Source: Methylomonas koyamae (GTDB taxonomy: Bacteria > Pseudomonadota > Gammaproteobacteria > Methylococcales > Methylomonadaceae). Taken from it: a stretch of 64,000 bases of DNA. Where the stretch lies: contig NZ_AP019777.1 in assembly GCF_019669905.1 (NCBI RefSeq), positions 1 through 64,000 on the forward strand, read 5' to 3'. Shown piece by piece: positions 16,577 through 26,933 of this stretch (positions are counted from its first letter, which is position 1; the number at the start of each line of letters is the position of its first letter). Position numbers and translations under genes: made by a program. Under the pieces are notes generated by a model. It did not search any database and had not been told where the DNA came from. It saw nothing but the letters and a program-made list of their open reading frames with translations.

Positions 16577-17710
16577 TCAGGCCATCGAGCTGATGGTCTT
16601 GCGAAAGCGGCTCAGTGCCAGCATGAAAAACACGCCGCCTATGGCGATCAGCGCCAGAAATTCCGGCCAGACGATGCTGAAATCCGCACCGCGATAGAGA
16701 ATAGCCTGAGCCAAAGAGACGAAATGGGTGGTGGGCGCCGCCATCATCAAGCCTTGCACCAATGCAGGCATGCTCTCTCGGGGAGTTATGCCGCCGGACA
16801 GCATCTGCAATGGCAGCAGGATGATGATCATCATAAGGCCCAGTTGCGGCATCGAGCGCGCCACCGTCCCCATAAAGATGCCCATCGAGGTGGTGGCGAA
16901 CAAATGCACCGCCATTCCCAGGACGAAAAGCCCGATCGAGCCTTCGATGGGCACTTCGAGCACGCCTTGCACGATGAAGACCAGCGACGCCGTCGCCACC
17001 GCGACCACCACCAGGCCCATGGCCCACACCTTGGCCGACATGATTTCGAACGGCGTCAGCGGCATGACCAGCAAATGCTCGATAGTGCCGTGCTCGCGTT
17101 CGCGGATCAGCGCCGCGCCGGTGAGGATGATGGACAGCATGGTGATGCTGTTGATCAGTTCCATCACCGAACCGAACCAGACCGAACTCAGGTTCGGGTT
17201 GAAGCGCGCACGCACCTCGAGTTCGGCCGGCAGAGTCGTGACCGCGCGATGCCCCTGCACGAATGCCGCCACTTCGCCGTTGACGATGCTCTGCACATAG
17301 CTGTTGCCGATGAAGGACTGGGACATGCGCGTGGCATCGACATTGAGCTGGATCGAGGGTGTCCGTCCAGCCAGCACGTCACGCTGGAAATCGGGCGGGA
17401 TGTCGAGGACGAAGGTATAGATGCCGGCATCCATGCCGGGGTCCATGGCATATTGATCGATGATCGCCGGCGCCAGGAAGTGAGGCGGATAAAAGGCGTT
17501 AATAATGCGCGTCGACAGTTGCGAGTGGTCTTCGTCGACGATGGCGATAGGCGCCTTGTGCAGCGATTCCGGCAGCCCGGTCGCCGTCAGGTAAACCTGG
17601 ACGGTGAATGCAAACAGGATCAGCACCATCATCACCTTGTCGCGTCCCAGGCTGCGCAATTCCTTGACGCCGAGATGAAAAACATTCAGCCAGATATGCA
17701 CGGCTAACAC
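16577..17710 (-). CDS. ABC-2 type permease (YhhJ-like)
   Basis: The 377-residue inner-membrane protein has one N-terminal TM helix (about 20-40), a large extracytoplasmic domain (about 45-170) and five C-terminal TM helices (about 175-375), the ABC2_membrane_3 layout. It lacks an ATPase domain and should pair with the RbbA-like protein, whose stop overlaps its start by 7 bases. The order outer-membrane factor, HlyD adaptor, RbbA-like, YhhJ-like matches the E. coli yhiI-rbbA-yhhJ group plus an OMF. The likely role is export of a small toxic compound or drug. Last gene of the operon. Confidence 0.88.
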   Translation of the reverse strand: MLAVHIWLNVFHLGVKELRSLGRDKVMMVLILFAFTVQVYLTATGLPESLHKAPIAIVDEDHSQLSTRIINAFYPPHFLAPAIIDQYAMDPGMDAGIYTFVLDIPPDFQRDVLAGRTPSIQLNVDATRMSQSFIGNSYVQSIVNGEVAAFVQGHRAVTTLPAELEVRARFNPNLSSVWFGSVMELINSITMLSIILTGAALIREREHGTIEHLLVMPLTPFEIMSAKVWAMGLVVVAVATASLVFIVQGVLEVPIEGSIGLFVLGMAVHLFATTSMGIFMGTVARSMPQLGLMMIIILLPLQMLSGGITPRESMPALVQGLMMAAPTTHFVSLAQAILYRGADFSIVWPEFLALIAIGGVFFMLALSRFRKTISSMA

Positions 17711-20469
17711 TCCTGTTTCTTCAGCAGTGCGACACTCAGAACGAGAATCACCGGGATGGCGAGGGCCAGCGGCAGCAACAAAGGGCTCAATTCAACGAAA
17801 CCTAGCGCCTTGGAGAAAACTCCGCGGCAAATCGTCACGAAATGCGCGGCAGGAAAGATCTCGCCGACGAAGCGCGCCCCTCCCTCCAGTGACGACACGG
17901 GGTCTATCATGCCGGAAAACTGCCTGGTTGGAATGATGGTGGCGATCGACGTGGCGAAGATGGCGGCAATCTGGCTGCGGGTGAAGGCTGAGATCAAAAG
18001 CCCCAAACCTGTGGATGCGGTCACGTAGAGCAACGCGGCCACGGCAAGCAATAGAAAACTACCCTTGAGCGGCACGTCGAAAACAAACACACACAGCGCG
18101 CAAACCAGAAAGAAGTTGACCATCCCGATGGCGATGTAGGGCAGTTGCTTACCCAGCAAAAATTCCAGCTTCGTGACCGGCGTGACGTACAGATTGAGAA
18201 TGGAGCCCAGCTCCTTTTCGCGCACCACGCTGAGCGCGCTGAGCATGGCCAGAATCAGCATCAGCAGCATCGGAATCACCGCCGGCACGATGGCCGGCAG
18301 ACTCTTGACGTCCGGGTTGTAGCGAAAGCGTGTCTCGATGGTCATGAGTCCGGCCGGCAGGCGTCCCGTGGCATGTCGCCGCGCCTGCTCCTGCAGCCAG
18401 ACCTGATGCATGGCTTGCACGTAGCCCAGCACATTCTCGGCGCGCGTCGGCATCGCGCCGTCTATCCAGGCGCCGATTTTCACGTTGTCGCCGCGCTCGA
18501 TATCGCGGGCAAAGTTGGGAGGAATCTCCAGCGCCAGGCTCAGCTCGCCGCTGCGCATGCGCCGGTCGAGCTCGTCATAATCGCTGATCGGCGACTGGGC
18601 GATGAAATAGCGCGAACCGCCGAGATCGAGTGCGTAGTTACGGCTGAGCATGGTCTGATCGCGGTCGAGCACGGCAAAACGCAGATTTTCGACATCCATG
18701 CTGATGCCGTAACCGAATGTAACCATCAGCACCAAAGTACCGAACAGGGCTATCATCCAACGCAAGGGGTCGCGGCGCAGTTCCAGCGCCTCGCGAAAGG
18801 CATAGCTGAGCAATCGCAACAGGCTGAAGCGGGGGCTGGGTTGAATTGGCTCCCTCTCCCCTTTTGGGAGAGGGTCGGGGTGAGGGGGAAGGCGCGATAA
18901 CTCGTCCGGGGCGGCAGCAGGCTCTTCATCCAGGCCACTCGCTTTTTTCAGATAAGCAATAAAGGCTTCTTCCAGCGTGGCGTGGCCGCTGTCTTCGACC
19001 AGCTTGGCCGGCGCATCGCTGGCCAGCACCGTCCCGGCGTGCATCAGCGAGATGCGATCGCAGCGCTCTGCTTCGTTCATGAAATGGGTGGAAATGAAAA
19101 TGGTGACCTTGTCGCGGCGCGCGAGCTCGATCATCAGCTCCCAAAAACCATCTCGCGCTATCGGATCGACTCCAGAAGTCGGCTCGTCGAGGATCAGCAG
19201 GTCCGGCTTGTGGATCACCGCCACAGCCAGCGACAGCCGCTGACGAACGCCGAGCGGTAAAGCATCGGGCAGGCTATCCATCACCGCGTTCAGCGAAAAA
19301 CGTTGCGCCATCTCGGCGACGCGACCGGCAATCTCGGTTTCCGGCAAGTGAAACAGGCGGGCATGCAACGCCAGATTTTGCCGCACGCTCAATTCCGAAT
19401 ATAAGGAAAACGCCTGCGACATGTAGCCGACGCGCCGGCGGGTAGCCAGGTTGCCGGCATCGACGACCTGGCCGAATAACCGCGACTCGCCCTCGCTGGG
19501 CTCCAACAGGCCGGTGAGCATTTTCATCGTGGTCGATTTGCCGCAGCCGTTGGAGCCGAGAAAACCGAAGATTTCGCCGCGTTCTATCGCCAAGCTGACG
19601 TTATCGACGGCGACGAAATCGCCGAAACGCATGGTCAAGCCGTGCGCCTCGATGGCGATTTCAGGCTCACCGCTGATGTCCCGCGGCGGAATGACGACTG
19701 CCCTGTGTCCCTGCCGTTTTGCTTCCGGCAGCAGGCGAATAAACGCAGTTTCCAGCGTGTCGGCGCCTGTGCGCCCACGCAGTTCGGCGGCCGTGCCGGT
19801 GGCCAGCACCCGGCCCGCATCCATCGCCACCAGCCAGTCGAAGCGCTCCGCTTCGTCCATGTAGGCGGTGGAGACCAGCACGCTCATGCCGGCATGGCGT
19901 TGGCGCAAGCGGGCGATCAGTTCCCAGAACTGGGCGCGCGACAGCGGATCGACGCCGGTAGTCGGCTCGTCCAGCACCAGTAGGTCCGGGTCGTGGATCA
20001 GCGCGCAGCACAAACCCAGTTTTTGTTTCATGCCACCCGACAAATTGTCCACGGGGCGATCGCGGAATGGCGCCAAGCCGGTGCTTTCCAGCAGTTCGTT
20101 GATGCGCTGATGACGCTCCGCCCGATGCTGACCGAACAAGCGTCCGAAGAAATCCACATTCTCGAACACCGACAAAGTGAGATAGAGGTTCTTGCCCAAA
20201 CCCTGCGGCATATAGGCGATGCGCGGACAGACGGCTCGGCGATGGCCGGCGTCGGCAATGTCGCCACCCAGCACTTCGATTTTGCCGCCCTGCAGCTTGC
20301 GCGCGCCCGTCAACAGAGACATCAGGCTGGATTTGCCGACGCCGTCGGGGCCAATCAGACCCACCATGCGGCTGGCAGGAATCTCCAGGCTTAGGCCATC
20401 CAATGCCAGCGTGTCACCATAACGCAGGCTGGCACCCTGCACCCGGACGACTGGTGGTTGAGCGTTCAT
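17704..20469 (-). CDS. RbbA-like ABC transporter: two ATPase domains fused to permease
   Basis: About 921 residues. The first ABC domain has Walker [10 protein letters not shown], signature LSGGMKQKL and [11 protein letters not shown]; the second has GSNGCGKST, a degenerate signature [11 protein letters not shown] and [13 protein letters not shown]-terminal ABC-2 permease with about six TM helices follows (about residues 560-915). This is the domain order of RbbA, whose E. coli relative was described as a ribosome-associated ATPase but which sits in efflux operons. I prefer the ATG at 20469, giving a 4-base overlap with the HlyD stop, over one at 20502. About 18851-18889 codes for an in-frame palindromic repeat ([12 protein letters not shown]) in the linker between ATPase and permease. 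Confidence 0.88.
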   Translation of the reverse strand: MNAQPPVVRVQGASLRYGDTLALDGLSLEIPASRMVGLIGPDGVGKSSLMSLLTGARKLQGGKIEVLGGDIADAGHRRAVCPRIAYMPQGLGKNLYLTLSVFENVDFFGRLFGQHRAERHQRINELLESTGLAPFRDRPVDNLSGGMKQKLGLCCALIHDPDLLVLDEPTTGVDPLSRAQFWELIARLRQRHAGMSVLVSTAYMDEAERFDWLVAMDAGRVLATGTAAELRGRTGADTLETAFIRLLPEAKRQGHRAVVIPPRDISGEPEIAIEAHGLTMRFGDFVAVDNVSLAIERGEIFGFLGSNGCGKSTTMKMLTGLLEPSEGESRLFGQVVDAGNLATRRRVGYMSQAFSLYSELSVRQNLALHARLFHLPETEIAGRVAEMAQRFSLNAVMDSLPDALPLGVRQRLSLAVAVIHKPDLLILDEPTSGVDPIARDGFWELMIELARRDKVTIFISTHFMNEAERCDRISLMHAGTVLASDAPAKLVEDSGHATLEEAFIAYLKKASGLDEEPAAAPDELSRLPPHPDPLPKGEREPIQPSPRFSLLRLLSYAFREALELRRDPLRWMIALFGTLVLMVTFGYGISMDVENLRFAVLDRDQTMLSRNYALDLGGSRYFIAQSPISDYDELDRRMRSGELSLALEIPPNFARDIERGDNVKIGAWIDGAMPTRAENVLGYVQAMHQVWLQEQARRHATGRLPAGLMTIETRFRYNPDVKSLPAIVPAVIPMLLMLILAMLSALSVVREKELGSILNLYVTPVTKLEFLLGKQLPYIAIGMVNFFLVCALCVFVFDVPLKGSFLLLAVAALLYVTASTGLGLLISAFTRSQIAAIFATSIATIIPTRQFSGMIDPVSSLEGGARFVGEIFPAAHFVTICRGVFSKALGFVELSPLLLPLALAIPVILVLSVALLKKQEC
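18851..18889. repeat. Interspersed palindromic repeat inside the RbbA-like gene
   Basis: CCCTCTCCCC-TTTT-GGGAGAGGG forms a hairpin followed by TCGGGGTGAGGGGG. On the minus strand it reads in frame as [13 protein letters not shown], the peptide known from small palindromic repeats scattered through proteobacterial genomes. It lies in a non-conserved linker and keeps the reading frame. Confidence 0.8.
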
Positions 20470-21536
20470 TTCGGCAACTTGATCGCCAGATTGGCGGGCC
20501 ATTCGATGGCCGGATCGAGCTTGACATAAGCCACCCCAGGCACCCCGGTCTTGACCCGTTCGATATGCTGCTTCAACAGCTCGGCATCGATCCGGGCACG
20601 GACGCGAAACATTAGTTTCATGCGTTCGCTTTCGGTCTCGACCGTTTTTGGCGTGAACTGGGCGACACTGGCGACGAAACTGGCCTTGGCCGGAATCACG
20701 TAATCTGGCAGAGCATCGAACACAAGGTGGATTTCACTACCGACCGCGACCTTGCCGGCCGCCTCGGTGGGTAAAAAGAAGGTCATATAGACATCGGACA
20801 AATCCACCATGTTGAGCACGCGGCCGCCGGCATCCAGTACTTCGCCTGGTTCCGCGACCCGGTACTGGATGCGGCCGTCTATCGGCGCCTTCAGCTCGCT
20901 GTCGTCAATATCCGCTTGCAGGCGCGCGACCGTCGCCTTGACCGCGTCGATGATCGATTGCGCCTGTATCACTTGCGATTTCGCGGCCTCGATGCTCGCT
21001 TTCGCCGCCGCGACTTGGGCCACGGCGGTCCCGATTGCGGCCTGCATCCCCAGCACGCGGGCATGGTTGTCATCGACCTCCTGTTGCGGGGTGGCGCCTT
21101 CACCGACCAGCCTTTGCGAACGATGCAGACGTTTTTGGGCTGCGTCGAATTCGGCTCGACGCTGGGCTACGACCGCCTGCGCGGCAGCGTATTCGCTTTC
21201 GCGCTGAACAACGATGGATTTTGCCGTCTGATAGGCATTTTGGGCCTCATTGACTTTGGCTTGAGCCTCGGCCTGTTGAGCCCGCAGCACTTGGGTATCC
21301 ATGCGCGCCAGTACCATGCCAGCTTGCACGAAGTCCCCTTCCCTAGCCATGATGTCGACGATACGACCGGCGGTCTTGGTGGCGATATTGATTTCGGTGG
21401 CCTCGAGCCGGCCATTGCCGGCGACGATGCCGACCGGTAGACCAGCAGGACGCATCTGCCACCAGACGGCGAAGGCAACGGCAGCGACTATGCCGACGAG
21501 AATCAGGGTCGATCGAAACGATCTGGGCATCGTCAC
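20466..21536 (-). CDS. HlyD-family membrane fusion protein (YhiI-like)
   Basis: A 356-residue periplasmic adaptor. An N-terminal anchor (about 10-28) precedes a biotinyl-lipoyl-like half motif ([22 protein letters not shown]), a long alpha-helical hairpin (about 75-200, rich in Ala/Gln/Glu with [19 protein letters not shown]) and the return strand [20 protein letters not shown]. Such adaptors link an inner-membrane ABC pump to an outer-membrane channel. It lies between the outer-membrane factor (18-base gap) and the RbbA-like gene (4-base overlap), and the three should form one tripartite exporter. Confidence 0.9.
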   Translation of the reverse strand: MTMPRSFRSTLILVGIVAAVAFAVWWQMRPAGLPVGIVAGNGRLEATEINIATKTAGRIVDIMAREGDFVQAGMVLARMDTQVLRAQQAEAQAKVNEAQNAYQTAKSIVVQRESEYAAAQAVVAQRRAEFDAAQKRLHRSQRLVGEGATPQQEVDDNHARVLGMQAAIGTAVAQVAAAKASIEAAKSQVIQAQSIIDAVKATVARLQADIDDSELKAPIDGRIQYRVAEPGEVLDAGGRVLNMVDLSDVYMTFFLPTEAAGKVAVGSEIHLVFDALPDYVIPAKASFVASVAQFTPKTVETESERMKLMFRVRARIDAELLKQHIERVKTGVPGVAYVKLDPAIEWPANLAIKLPK

Positions 21537-21554
21537 CTCCTATGAATTTTATGT

Positions 21555-22976
21555 TTACGGCGCTATCGTCGCATCCGCACCGCCGCCTAGTGCCTTGTAG
21601 ACCGCGATGAGATTGGTCGAAGTTGCGGCAGCTGACCGCGCCAACTCGATTTCGGCGACATACTGCGCACGCTGCGCATCCAGCACATCCAGAAAGGATA
21701 TGACACCTTCGTGATAACGCAACTGCGACAGGCGCACCGATTCTTTTAGATCATCGACCGCGCGCGCCAGCTGCTGCCGGCGAATTTCTTCCTTCAGATA
21801 ATGCGTCAGCGCCGTTTCGGTCTCCTGCAACGCATCGAGCACGGCTTTCTGGTAGCCCAGATAGGCTTCTTTTTGCCTGGCTTCGGCCATATCGATACCG
21901 GCCTGAATACGGCCAAAATTCAGCAGTGGCTGCATCAGGTTGGCGGCGGTGCCATAGGAAAACGCAGCATTTTTGAACAAGCTCTCGATATCGGTGTTGC
22001 GCAGTCCCACGAATGCCGACAGCGATATTTTCGGAAACAGTTCGGCGATCGCGGCGCCCTGCATCGCCGTGGCGGCCGCCAATTGGCGCTCGGCGACGCG
22101 AATGTCGGGACGTCGACGAATGGTTTCCGCCGGCGATGTCAGCAGTTGCCGTGCCGGCGCCGCTGGCAGAGGGGCCTCTGCATCCAACTCGGCGTTCAGT
22201 GTGCCTGGTGGGTGTCCGATCAGCACTTCCAACTGCCGTTGGATGGCAATTTGGTTGGCTTCCAGCGCCGGAATCTGCGCTTCGGTGGCTTCGGTCTGGG
22301 CGCGGGCACGCACCACGTCATGCCGAGTGCTAACGCCTTCATTGAACAATTTTTCGGTCAGCGCCAGCGTGTGTTTTTGCGATTCCAGATTCGAACGCGT
22401 GATGCGCAACTGATTTTGTAGACTGCGATAATCGATATAGTTGCGGGCCACTTCGGCGGTCAGTATCACCAGAGACTGGCGATACTCCTCTTTTGCGCCT
22501 TGCAGATCGGCCGTCGCCGCTTCCAGTCGTCGCAGTTGTCGTCCGAACAGATCGATTTCCCACAAGGCATCGAAGCCCACTTCAAACAGATTGTATTTGA
22601 TGCCGGGCGCCAGGCCGGGAAGCGGGTTGCTTTGGCGCTGCGCGCCTGCCGTGGCATCCACGCTCGGAAACAGTTCGGCGCGGGTGCCGCGGCGTTCGGC
22701 CCGGGCCTGATCGATGCGCGCCAGTGCGATTTTGACGTCCAGATTTCCGGCCAACGCCTTATCCATCAGGTTGTCCAGTTGGCCATCACCAAAACTTTTC
22801 CACCAGGTTTTCAGCGCTTCCGGATCGACGGGCTCTTCAACAAGATTTTGACCGGATTGTCCTGACTGCCAATGCGCCGGCACCGCCGGGATTTCTTTAC
22901 GATAGTCCGGTCCCATCGTGCAGCCCGCCAATCCGGCCAGCAGTAATAGCCAGCAAAGTTTATGCTTCATAGCCAT
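21555..22976 (-). CDS. Outer-membrane efflux lipoprotein, NodT family
   Basis: The 473-residue TolC-like channel starts with a lipoprotein signal (LLLLAGLAGC, lipid-modified Cys at about residue 19) followed by TMGPDYRKEIPAVPAHW, typical of NodT/CmeC/OprM-type factors. Two OEP repeats follow, with long helices (for example ALARIDQARAERRGTRAELFPSV) and short beta strands; QPLLNFGRIQAGIDMAEARQ lies in the second repeat. Its start overlaps the end of the TetR remnant by 17 bases, so the regulator gene once headed this operon. Confidence 0.92.
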   Translation of the reverse strand: MAMKHKLCWLLLLAGLAGCTMGPDYRKEIPAVPAHWQSGQSGQNLVEEPVDPEALKTWWKSFGDGQLDNLMDKALAGNLDVKIALARIDQARAERRGTRAELFPSVDATAGAQRQSNPLPGLAPGIKYNLFEVGFDALWEIDLFGRQLRRLEAATADLQGAKEEYRQSLVILTAEVARNYIDYRSLQNQLRITRSNLESQKHTLALTEKLFNEGVSTRHDVVRARAQTEATEAQIPALEANQIAIQRQLEVLIGHPPGTLNAELDAEAPLPAAPARQLLTSPAETIRRRPDIRVAERQLAAATAMQGAAIAELFPKISLSAFVGLRNTDIESLFKNAAFSYGTAANLMQPLLNFGRIQAGIDMAEARQKEAYLGYQKAVLDALQETETALTHYLKEEIRRQQLARAVDDLKESVRLSQLRYHEGVISFLDVLDAQRAQYVAEIELARSAAATSTNLIAVYKALGGGADATIAP

Positions 22977-23289
22977 GTCCTTTTAGAAAGAAGGCAACTA
23001 CTCTGGAAATAAGGCGTTGTTTTTCCGGTTCGCCGAGGCCCGTTTCCAAGCCTAGCAGACAACGAAAATGCGGATCGCCTTTTAACATGTCCAGAAACAA
23101 ACGACTGGATGTTTCAAGGTCGGTGATGTGCAGAATGCCTCGCCCACTCAGTTTGGCCAAATAAGAAGCCATCTGCCGCAACACGGGTTCTGCTCCGACC
23201 CGGTAAATCAATTCGCCCAATTCGGGGAAATGCTGCTGCTCGGCGATGATCGGCCGGTAAAGTTGCAAGGCTTCGTCGGCATAGGCCAA
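22960..23289 (-). pseudogene. TetR-family regulator, N-terminally truncated
   Basis: The 109 residues correspond to the C-terminal ligand-binding domain of a TetR/AcrR regulator (LYRPIIAEQQHFPELGELIYRVGAEPVLRQMASYLAKL). The DNA-binding helix-turn-helix of about 50 residues is missing, so the apparent start Met is accidental. The break at about 23290 abuts a broken MFS gene on the other strand, which points to a deletion joint. The efflux operon downstream may therefore be derepressed or use another promoter. Confidence 0.8.
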
Positions 23290-23293
23290 GTCG

Positions 23294-23509
23294 ATGATCC
23301 AGATCGTCGCCAGTTCGCTGGAGCAGATTCAGGCCGGGTTATCCGCGACCGCCGATGAAATCACCTGGGTACAGACTGCCTACCGGGTAGCGGAAGTGGT
23401 GATTATTCCGCTGTCGGGCTGGCTGGCGCGCGCCTTTTCCGAGCGCATCCTGTTCGTAATGTCTTGCGGCGGCGTGGCAATTCTAAGCCTTCCGAATCAC
23501 AAGAAATAG
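23294..23509 (+). pseudogene. DHA2-type MFS transporter fragment
   Basis: A 71-codon frame reading IQIVASSLEQIQAGLSATADEITWVQTAYRVAEVVIIPLSGWLARAFS matches the first two membrane helices of EmrB/QacA-type (14-TM) drug transporters. The first residues are lost at the joint with the TetR remnant, and homology ends after about 55 residues in unrelated codons and a stop. Only about 10 percent of the gene remains. Confidence 0.8.
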
Positions 23510-23763
23510 ATTCTGTCTGAGCCTGTCTCGATCGATTTCAATGCATGGAGAGCTATTTCCATCGATTTTTAATCATCCAGGCAGTTTCGTTTCCCGGCGT
23601 TAGTGAGGCTATCGGTTGTGCGGGTCGGTAACTGCTCACTGTTGGTTCGTGGTGTGCGCTCCTGGTTTTAGAACATCCGCTGTTTCTGCAAGCAGACAGG
23701 AATTCGGCAAGCCACTGATAAATATATCTATTTTATTCAAAAGGTTTATCTTTTTAGAAAATG
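23510..23763. other. Non-coding stretch after the MFS fragment
   Basis: No gene is seen. Composition changes from GC-rich to AT-rich toward the right, where two operator-like dyads follow. Together with the next 150 bases it forms the 403-bp upstream region of the small periplasmic protein. Confidence 0.5.
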
Positions 23764-23799
23764 GTTCTCATAAGAACAAAAATAGTTGCAATTAGAACT
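23764..23799 (+). promoter_or_regulatory. Tandem operator-like dyads, probable MarR sites
   Basis: GTTCT-CATA-AGAAC (23764-23777) is a clean dyad, followed 7 bases later by AGTTGCAATTAGAACT (23784-23799), whose outer arms AGTT/AACT and core AATT are symmetric. The 9-mer AATTAGAAC (23790-23798) recurs exactly upstream of the MarR gene at 26908-26916. The surroundings are AT-rich. Confidence 0.5.
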
Positions 23800-23912
23800 A
23801 TATATGCTAAGATCTTGCCATACGCAACGGTCGATCTGAATACATCCTCCTCAGTCCTTCGTTTTAATCGTTACGTATCAACACCCTATAATCAATCAAG
23901 AGGCTCGTCCCT

Positions 23913-24290
23913 ATGAACACATACAAAAAAATCCTGGTTTCTTTCGTTTTGGCCGCGGCATCTACAAGTGCCTTTGCCGTGGTTAATCCCACCTATGCGG
24001 AAGTGAGAGCCGCTATCGACAATACGCTGGCTAAAGTGGAAGAAGCTAAGGCGGCCATGGACAGCGGCGCACCGAAAGAATCATTGGTCGATATGATTAC
24101 CGAAGCTCGCCAGTTGCAAAAAGACATTGCCAACAACGTGCTGGACGTAAAACGCAATCAGGCCAGTGGTGTGTTGAAACAGGTCAGAGTCGCTATCGAA
24201 AAAGATGACATGCCAGCGGCCAAGGAGTCTTTGAATAATGCTTTAAACCGTTACAAAGAAATCAAACAGCTCTACGCCGATAACCATTAA
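23913..24290 (+). CDS. Small periplasmic helical protein
   Basis: A 125-residue exported protein: signal peptide MNTYKKILVSFVLAAASTSAFA, then about 100 residues of amphipathic helices (VRAAIDNTLAKVEEAKAAMDSG, LKQVRVAIEKDDMPAAKESL). The layout recalls small periplasmic four-helix proteins such as SmbP, but there are few histidines, so I assign no function. The gene has its own terminator and an AT-rich promoter region carrying operator-like dyads that match those before the nearby marR. It is probably stress-inducible and under MarR control (inference). Confidence 0.8.
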   Translation: MNTYKKILVSFVLAAASTSAFAVVNPTYAEVRAAIDNTLAKVEEAKAAMDSGAPKESLVDMITEARQLQKDIANNVLDVKRNQASGVLKQVRVAIEKDDMPAAKESLNNALNRYKEIKQLYADNH

Positions 24291-24300
24291 TCGAGCCGAT

Positions 24301-24330
24301 GAGGATGGCTGCAAAGCCATCCTCGATTTT
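24301..24330 (+). terminator. Rho-independent terminator
   Basis: A perfect 10-bp stem (GAGGATGGCT / AGCCATCCTC) with a GCAA loop is followed by GATTTTCG, 10 bases after the stop of the periplasmic protein gene. Confidence 0.9.
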
Positions 24331-24371
24331 CGCCATTTATTCAAACGGCAGTAATAAATCCGAAGTCGAAC

Positions 24372-24767
24372 TTGGCGATGAAGGCGTCGTTGATATTTTT
24401 CGCCAGCCTGATCTTGTCGACGGCATGGTTGAGGTCTGGATATCGATTTATGACCCGCATCATCGATAACGCCAGTGCATCCGATGCGCGTGTACTGGCC
24501 TTGGACCCATGCCCATGGTCCGAGCGTTTTCTTACCTCCGAAAAGAACAACGTTATTTTTGATTGGTTCGCCGCGTGGCGAACCGGTGATGAGGGTCTTT
24601 TTTATACTGCGCTCGCCGGCAAGCCTGATACTAATGAATTGGTCGTATCGGCCAACGCCGTAAGCGCCTTGGCTTTTCTGTGCGGATCGATCCAAACCGA
24701 AAACAGACTGGCCGCCGTTTTTCCAACTGAGTATTGCCACGCCGCCGTCCTTCGGCTTGCATCCTAA
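24372..24767 (+). CDS. Doubtful ORF, 131 aa
   Basis: Not recognised. The frame starts with a hydrophobic segment ([18 protein letters not shown]) and ends just before ftsH. The central part ([39 protein letters not shown]) reads like protein, but a 193-codon antisense frame covers the same bases and no ribosome site is obvious. It could be a decayed gene. If real, it would be a leader gene of ftsH, with a 16-base gap. Confidence 0.3.
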   Translation: MAMKASLIFFASLILSTAWLRSGYRFMTRIIDNASASDARVLALDPCPWSERFLTSEKNNVIFDWFAAWRTGDEGLFYTALAGKPDTNELVVSANAVSALAFLCGSIQTENRLAAVFPTEYCHAAVLRLAS

Positions 24768-24783
24768 TCGGGAGTCCTCAACC

Positions 24784-26592
24784 ATGAAAAAAATGCTTAT
24801 CCCGCTGCTGGTACTAGCCGGCATCGCGGTCGTGATGTTTGCCGTCTTTAACCCTACTGCGCCTGCCTACCATGCACAAAACGACCTGTCGTACTCGGAT
24901 TTTATCCAGGATGTGCGCGGCAAGGCCGTTGCCGAAGTGGTGCTCGATGGTCGCTCTGTCAATGGTCTGCGCCATAACGGAACCCGCTTTACGGCCTACA
25001 ATCCCGGCGATGCGCGAATGATCGACGACTTGTTGGAATATGGCGTCAAGATCAAGGTCCAGAGACCGGAGGTACAGTCGCCGTTGATGGAAGTCTTTTA
25101 TGCCTGGGCGCCGACGTTGTTATTAATCGGGGTATTGGTGTACTTCATGCGCAAGCAGCAACTTGGCGCCGGTGCCCAAAACGGTTTCGGCAAAAGCCGC
25201 GCCAAATTGATGAGCGAAGACCTGATCAAGGTCCGTTTCAAGGACGTGGCCGGGGTCGAGGAAGCCAAGCAGGATGTCGCGGAAATGGTGGATTTTCTGA
25301 AAGATCCCGGCAAATACGAAGCTCTGGGTGGCAAAATCCCGCGCGGCGTCTTAATGGTTGGTCCTCCCGGCACCGGTAAGACCTTATTGGCCCGGGCCAT
25401 AGCCGGTGAGGCAGGTGTGCCGTTCTTCTCGATCTCCGGCTCGGATTTCGTTGAAATGTTCGTCGGTGTCGGCGCGTCCCGCGTGCGGGACATGTTCGAA
25501 AAAGCCAAGAAACGCGCGCCTTGCATCGTCTTCATCGACGAAATCGACGCGGTCGGCCGGCAGCGTAGTCCCGGTAATATGGGGGGTACCGAAGAGCGCG
25601 AACAAACCCTCAACCAGCTATTGGTGGAAATGGACGGCTTCAGCGGTAACGAGGGCATCATAGTTATCGCCGCCACCAATCGCGCCGACGTGCTGGATAA
25701 AGCCTTGCTGAGGCCGGGCCGCTTCGATCGCCAAGTGCAGGTTGGCTTGCCGGACATCAAGGGCCGCGAGCAAATCCTCAAGGTTCATGCCGCCAGGGTG
25801 CCGTTGGCTGCTGACGTCGATATCAACGATCTGGCACGCGGCACCCCTGGTTTTTCCGGTGCCGAATTGGCCAACTTAATTAACGAAGGCGCTTTGTTCG
25901 CCGCCCGCAACAACCAGCGGCAAGTGACAATGACCGACCTGGATAAAGCCCGCGACAAAACCATCATGGGTGCTGAAAAACGCACCATGATCATGTGTCG
26001 GGAAGATCTGTTGATGACCGCTTACCACGAAGCCGGTCATGCCATTGTCGGTCGCCTGATGCCCGAGCACGACCCGGTTTATAAAGTCAGCATCATGCCG
26101 CGCGGCGGGGCCTTGGGCATTACCATGTTCTTGCCGGAACGCGACCAATACAGCGCCAGCAAGGACAAACTGGAAGGCCAAATTTCCAGCTTGTTTGGTG
26201 GCCGGATCGCCGAAGCGTTGATTTACGGCAAGAACAAAGTCACCACCGGCGCCTCCAACGACATCCAGCGTGCCACCCAGCTGGCCCGTAACATGGTCAC
26301 CAAATGGGGGCTTTCGGACCGTTTAGGGCCGATGGATTGCGGCGAATTTGATGGGGGCTATCCGGGCTCATCCAAGCCGATGTCCGAACAAATGAGCCTG
26401 TTTGTCGATAAAGAAATCCGCCGCTTGCTGGCCAGGAATTATCAACGCGCCGAAACCATCCTCAAGGCGCATGTCGATATTCTGCACAACATGGCGCAAG
26501 CTTTGATGGAATGGGAAACGCTGGATAAAAATCAGATCGACGAATTGATGCAAGGCAAGGCGATAGCGCCGCCCAAGGCTGCGGGCACGTGA
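24784..26592 (+). CDS. ftsH: ATP-dependent zinc metalloprotease FtsH (accessory copy)
   Basis: A 602-residue membrane AAA+ protease. Two TM helices (about 3-22 and 102-122) flank a periplasmic domain; the AAA module has Walker A GPPGTGKT (about 192-199), [12 protein letters not shown] and the second-region [18 protein letters not shown]; the zinc site is HEAGH (about 415-419). It degrades membrane and regulatory proteins. It is shorter than E. coli FtsH (644), and its context is not the usual rrmJ-ftsH-folP: it stands between a small periplasmic protein and a MarR gene in decayed DNA. This suggests a second, stress-linked paralogue; the main ftsH is not in this window. The start at 24784 (MKKMLIPLL) is preferred over 24757. 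Confidence 0.92.
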   Translation: MKKMLIPLLVLAGIAVVMFAVFNPTAPAYHAQNDLSYSDFIQDVRGKAVAEVVLDGRSVNGLRHNGTRFTAYNPGDARMIDDLLEYGVKIKVQRPEVQSPLMEVFYAWAPTLLLIGVLVYFMRKQQLGAGAQNGFGKSRAKLMSEDLIKVRFKDVAGVEEAKQDVAEMVDFLKDPGKYEALGGKIPRGVLMVGPPGTGKTLLARAIAGEAGVPFFSISGSDFVEMFVGVGASRVRDMFEKAKKRAPCIVFIDEIDAVGRQRSPGNMGGTEEREQTLNQLLVEMDGFSGNEGIIVIAATNRADVLDKALLRPGRFDRQVQVGLPDIKGREQILKVHAARVPLAADVDINDLARGTPGFSGAELANLINEGALFAARNNQRQVTMTDLDKARDKTIMGAEKRTMIMCREDLLMTAYHEAGHAIVGRLMPEHDPVYKVSIMPRGGALGITMFLPERDQYSASKDKLEGQISSLFGGRIAEALIYGKNKVTTGASNDIQRATQLARNMVTKWGLSDRLGPMDCGEFDGGYPGSSKPMSEQMSLFVDKEIRRLLARNYQRAETILKAHVDILHNMAQALMEWETLDKNQIDELMQGKAIAPPKAAGT

Positions 26593-26657
26593 AGCGGAAT
26601 TAAAAAAGCCAGAGCCGAATTCTGGCCCAAGGTTTCACGGAAGGGCGGCCTGAGTAA

Positions 26658-26789
26658 CCAATATCGGAGGATTTTCATACCAATCCGCCGGGGAACGAAA
26701 ATTATTCGGCCAACAATATGCTCGGCTCAGCCATGCTGAACTTGGAATGGCCCTTGTTCGACGGTTTCGAACGCAGCCATGCCGAGTAA
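26658..26789 (+). pseudogene. Outer-membrane efflux protein fragment
   Basis: An open stretch without a start codon reads HTNPPGNENYSANNMLG and then LNLEWPLFDGFERSHAE before a stop. The WPLFDGFER segment resembles the conserved strand of TolC/OEP proteins. It is probably a scrap of the outer-membrane partner of the drug pump whose MFS fragment lies at 23294. Confidence 0.4.
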
Positions 26790-26903
26790 GAAGCGGAAAC
26801 CCGGAAATCCGCCATGAATAGGCGACGTGTCCTTATATCGCTTGGCTTGCAATGTTGGAGCGGTTTTTACTTGAGCGAGATGCCGCTTGCGGCTACCATC
26901 CGA

Positions 26904-26916
26904 TTCTAATTAGAAC
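26904..26916 (+). promoter_or_regulatory. Palindromic operator upstream of marR
   Basis: TTCTAATTAGAA (26904-26915) is a perfect 12-bp palindrome, 18 bases before the marR start codon, the typical place for autorepression. AATTAGAAC (26908-26916) is identical to a 9-mer upstream of the periplasmic-protein gene at 23790. Confidence 0.6.
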
Positions 26917-26933
26917 AATTTTCTTTTTGCCTT

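Noticed and set aside
16553..17707. Long plus-strand frame of 384 codons
   Set aside because: It is antisense to the ABC permease, and its His/Gln/Arg-rich translation has no membrane or domain pattern.
24243..24824. Minus-strand frame of 193 codons opposite the region before ftsH
   Set aside because: It runs through the terminator hairpin and the end of the periplasmic-protein gene, and its composition is not protein-like.
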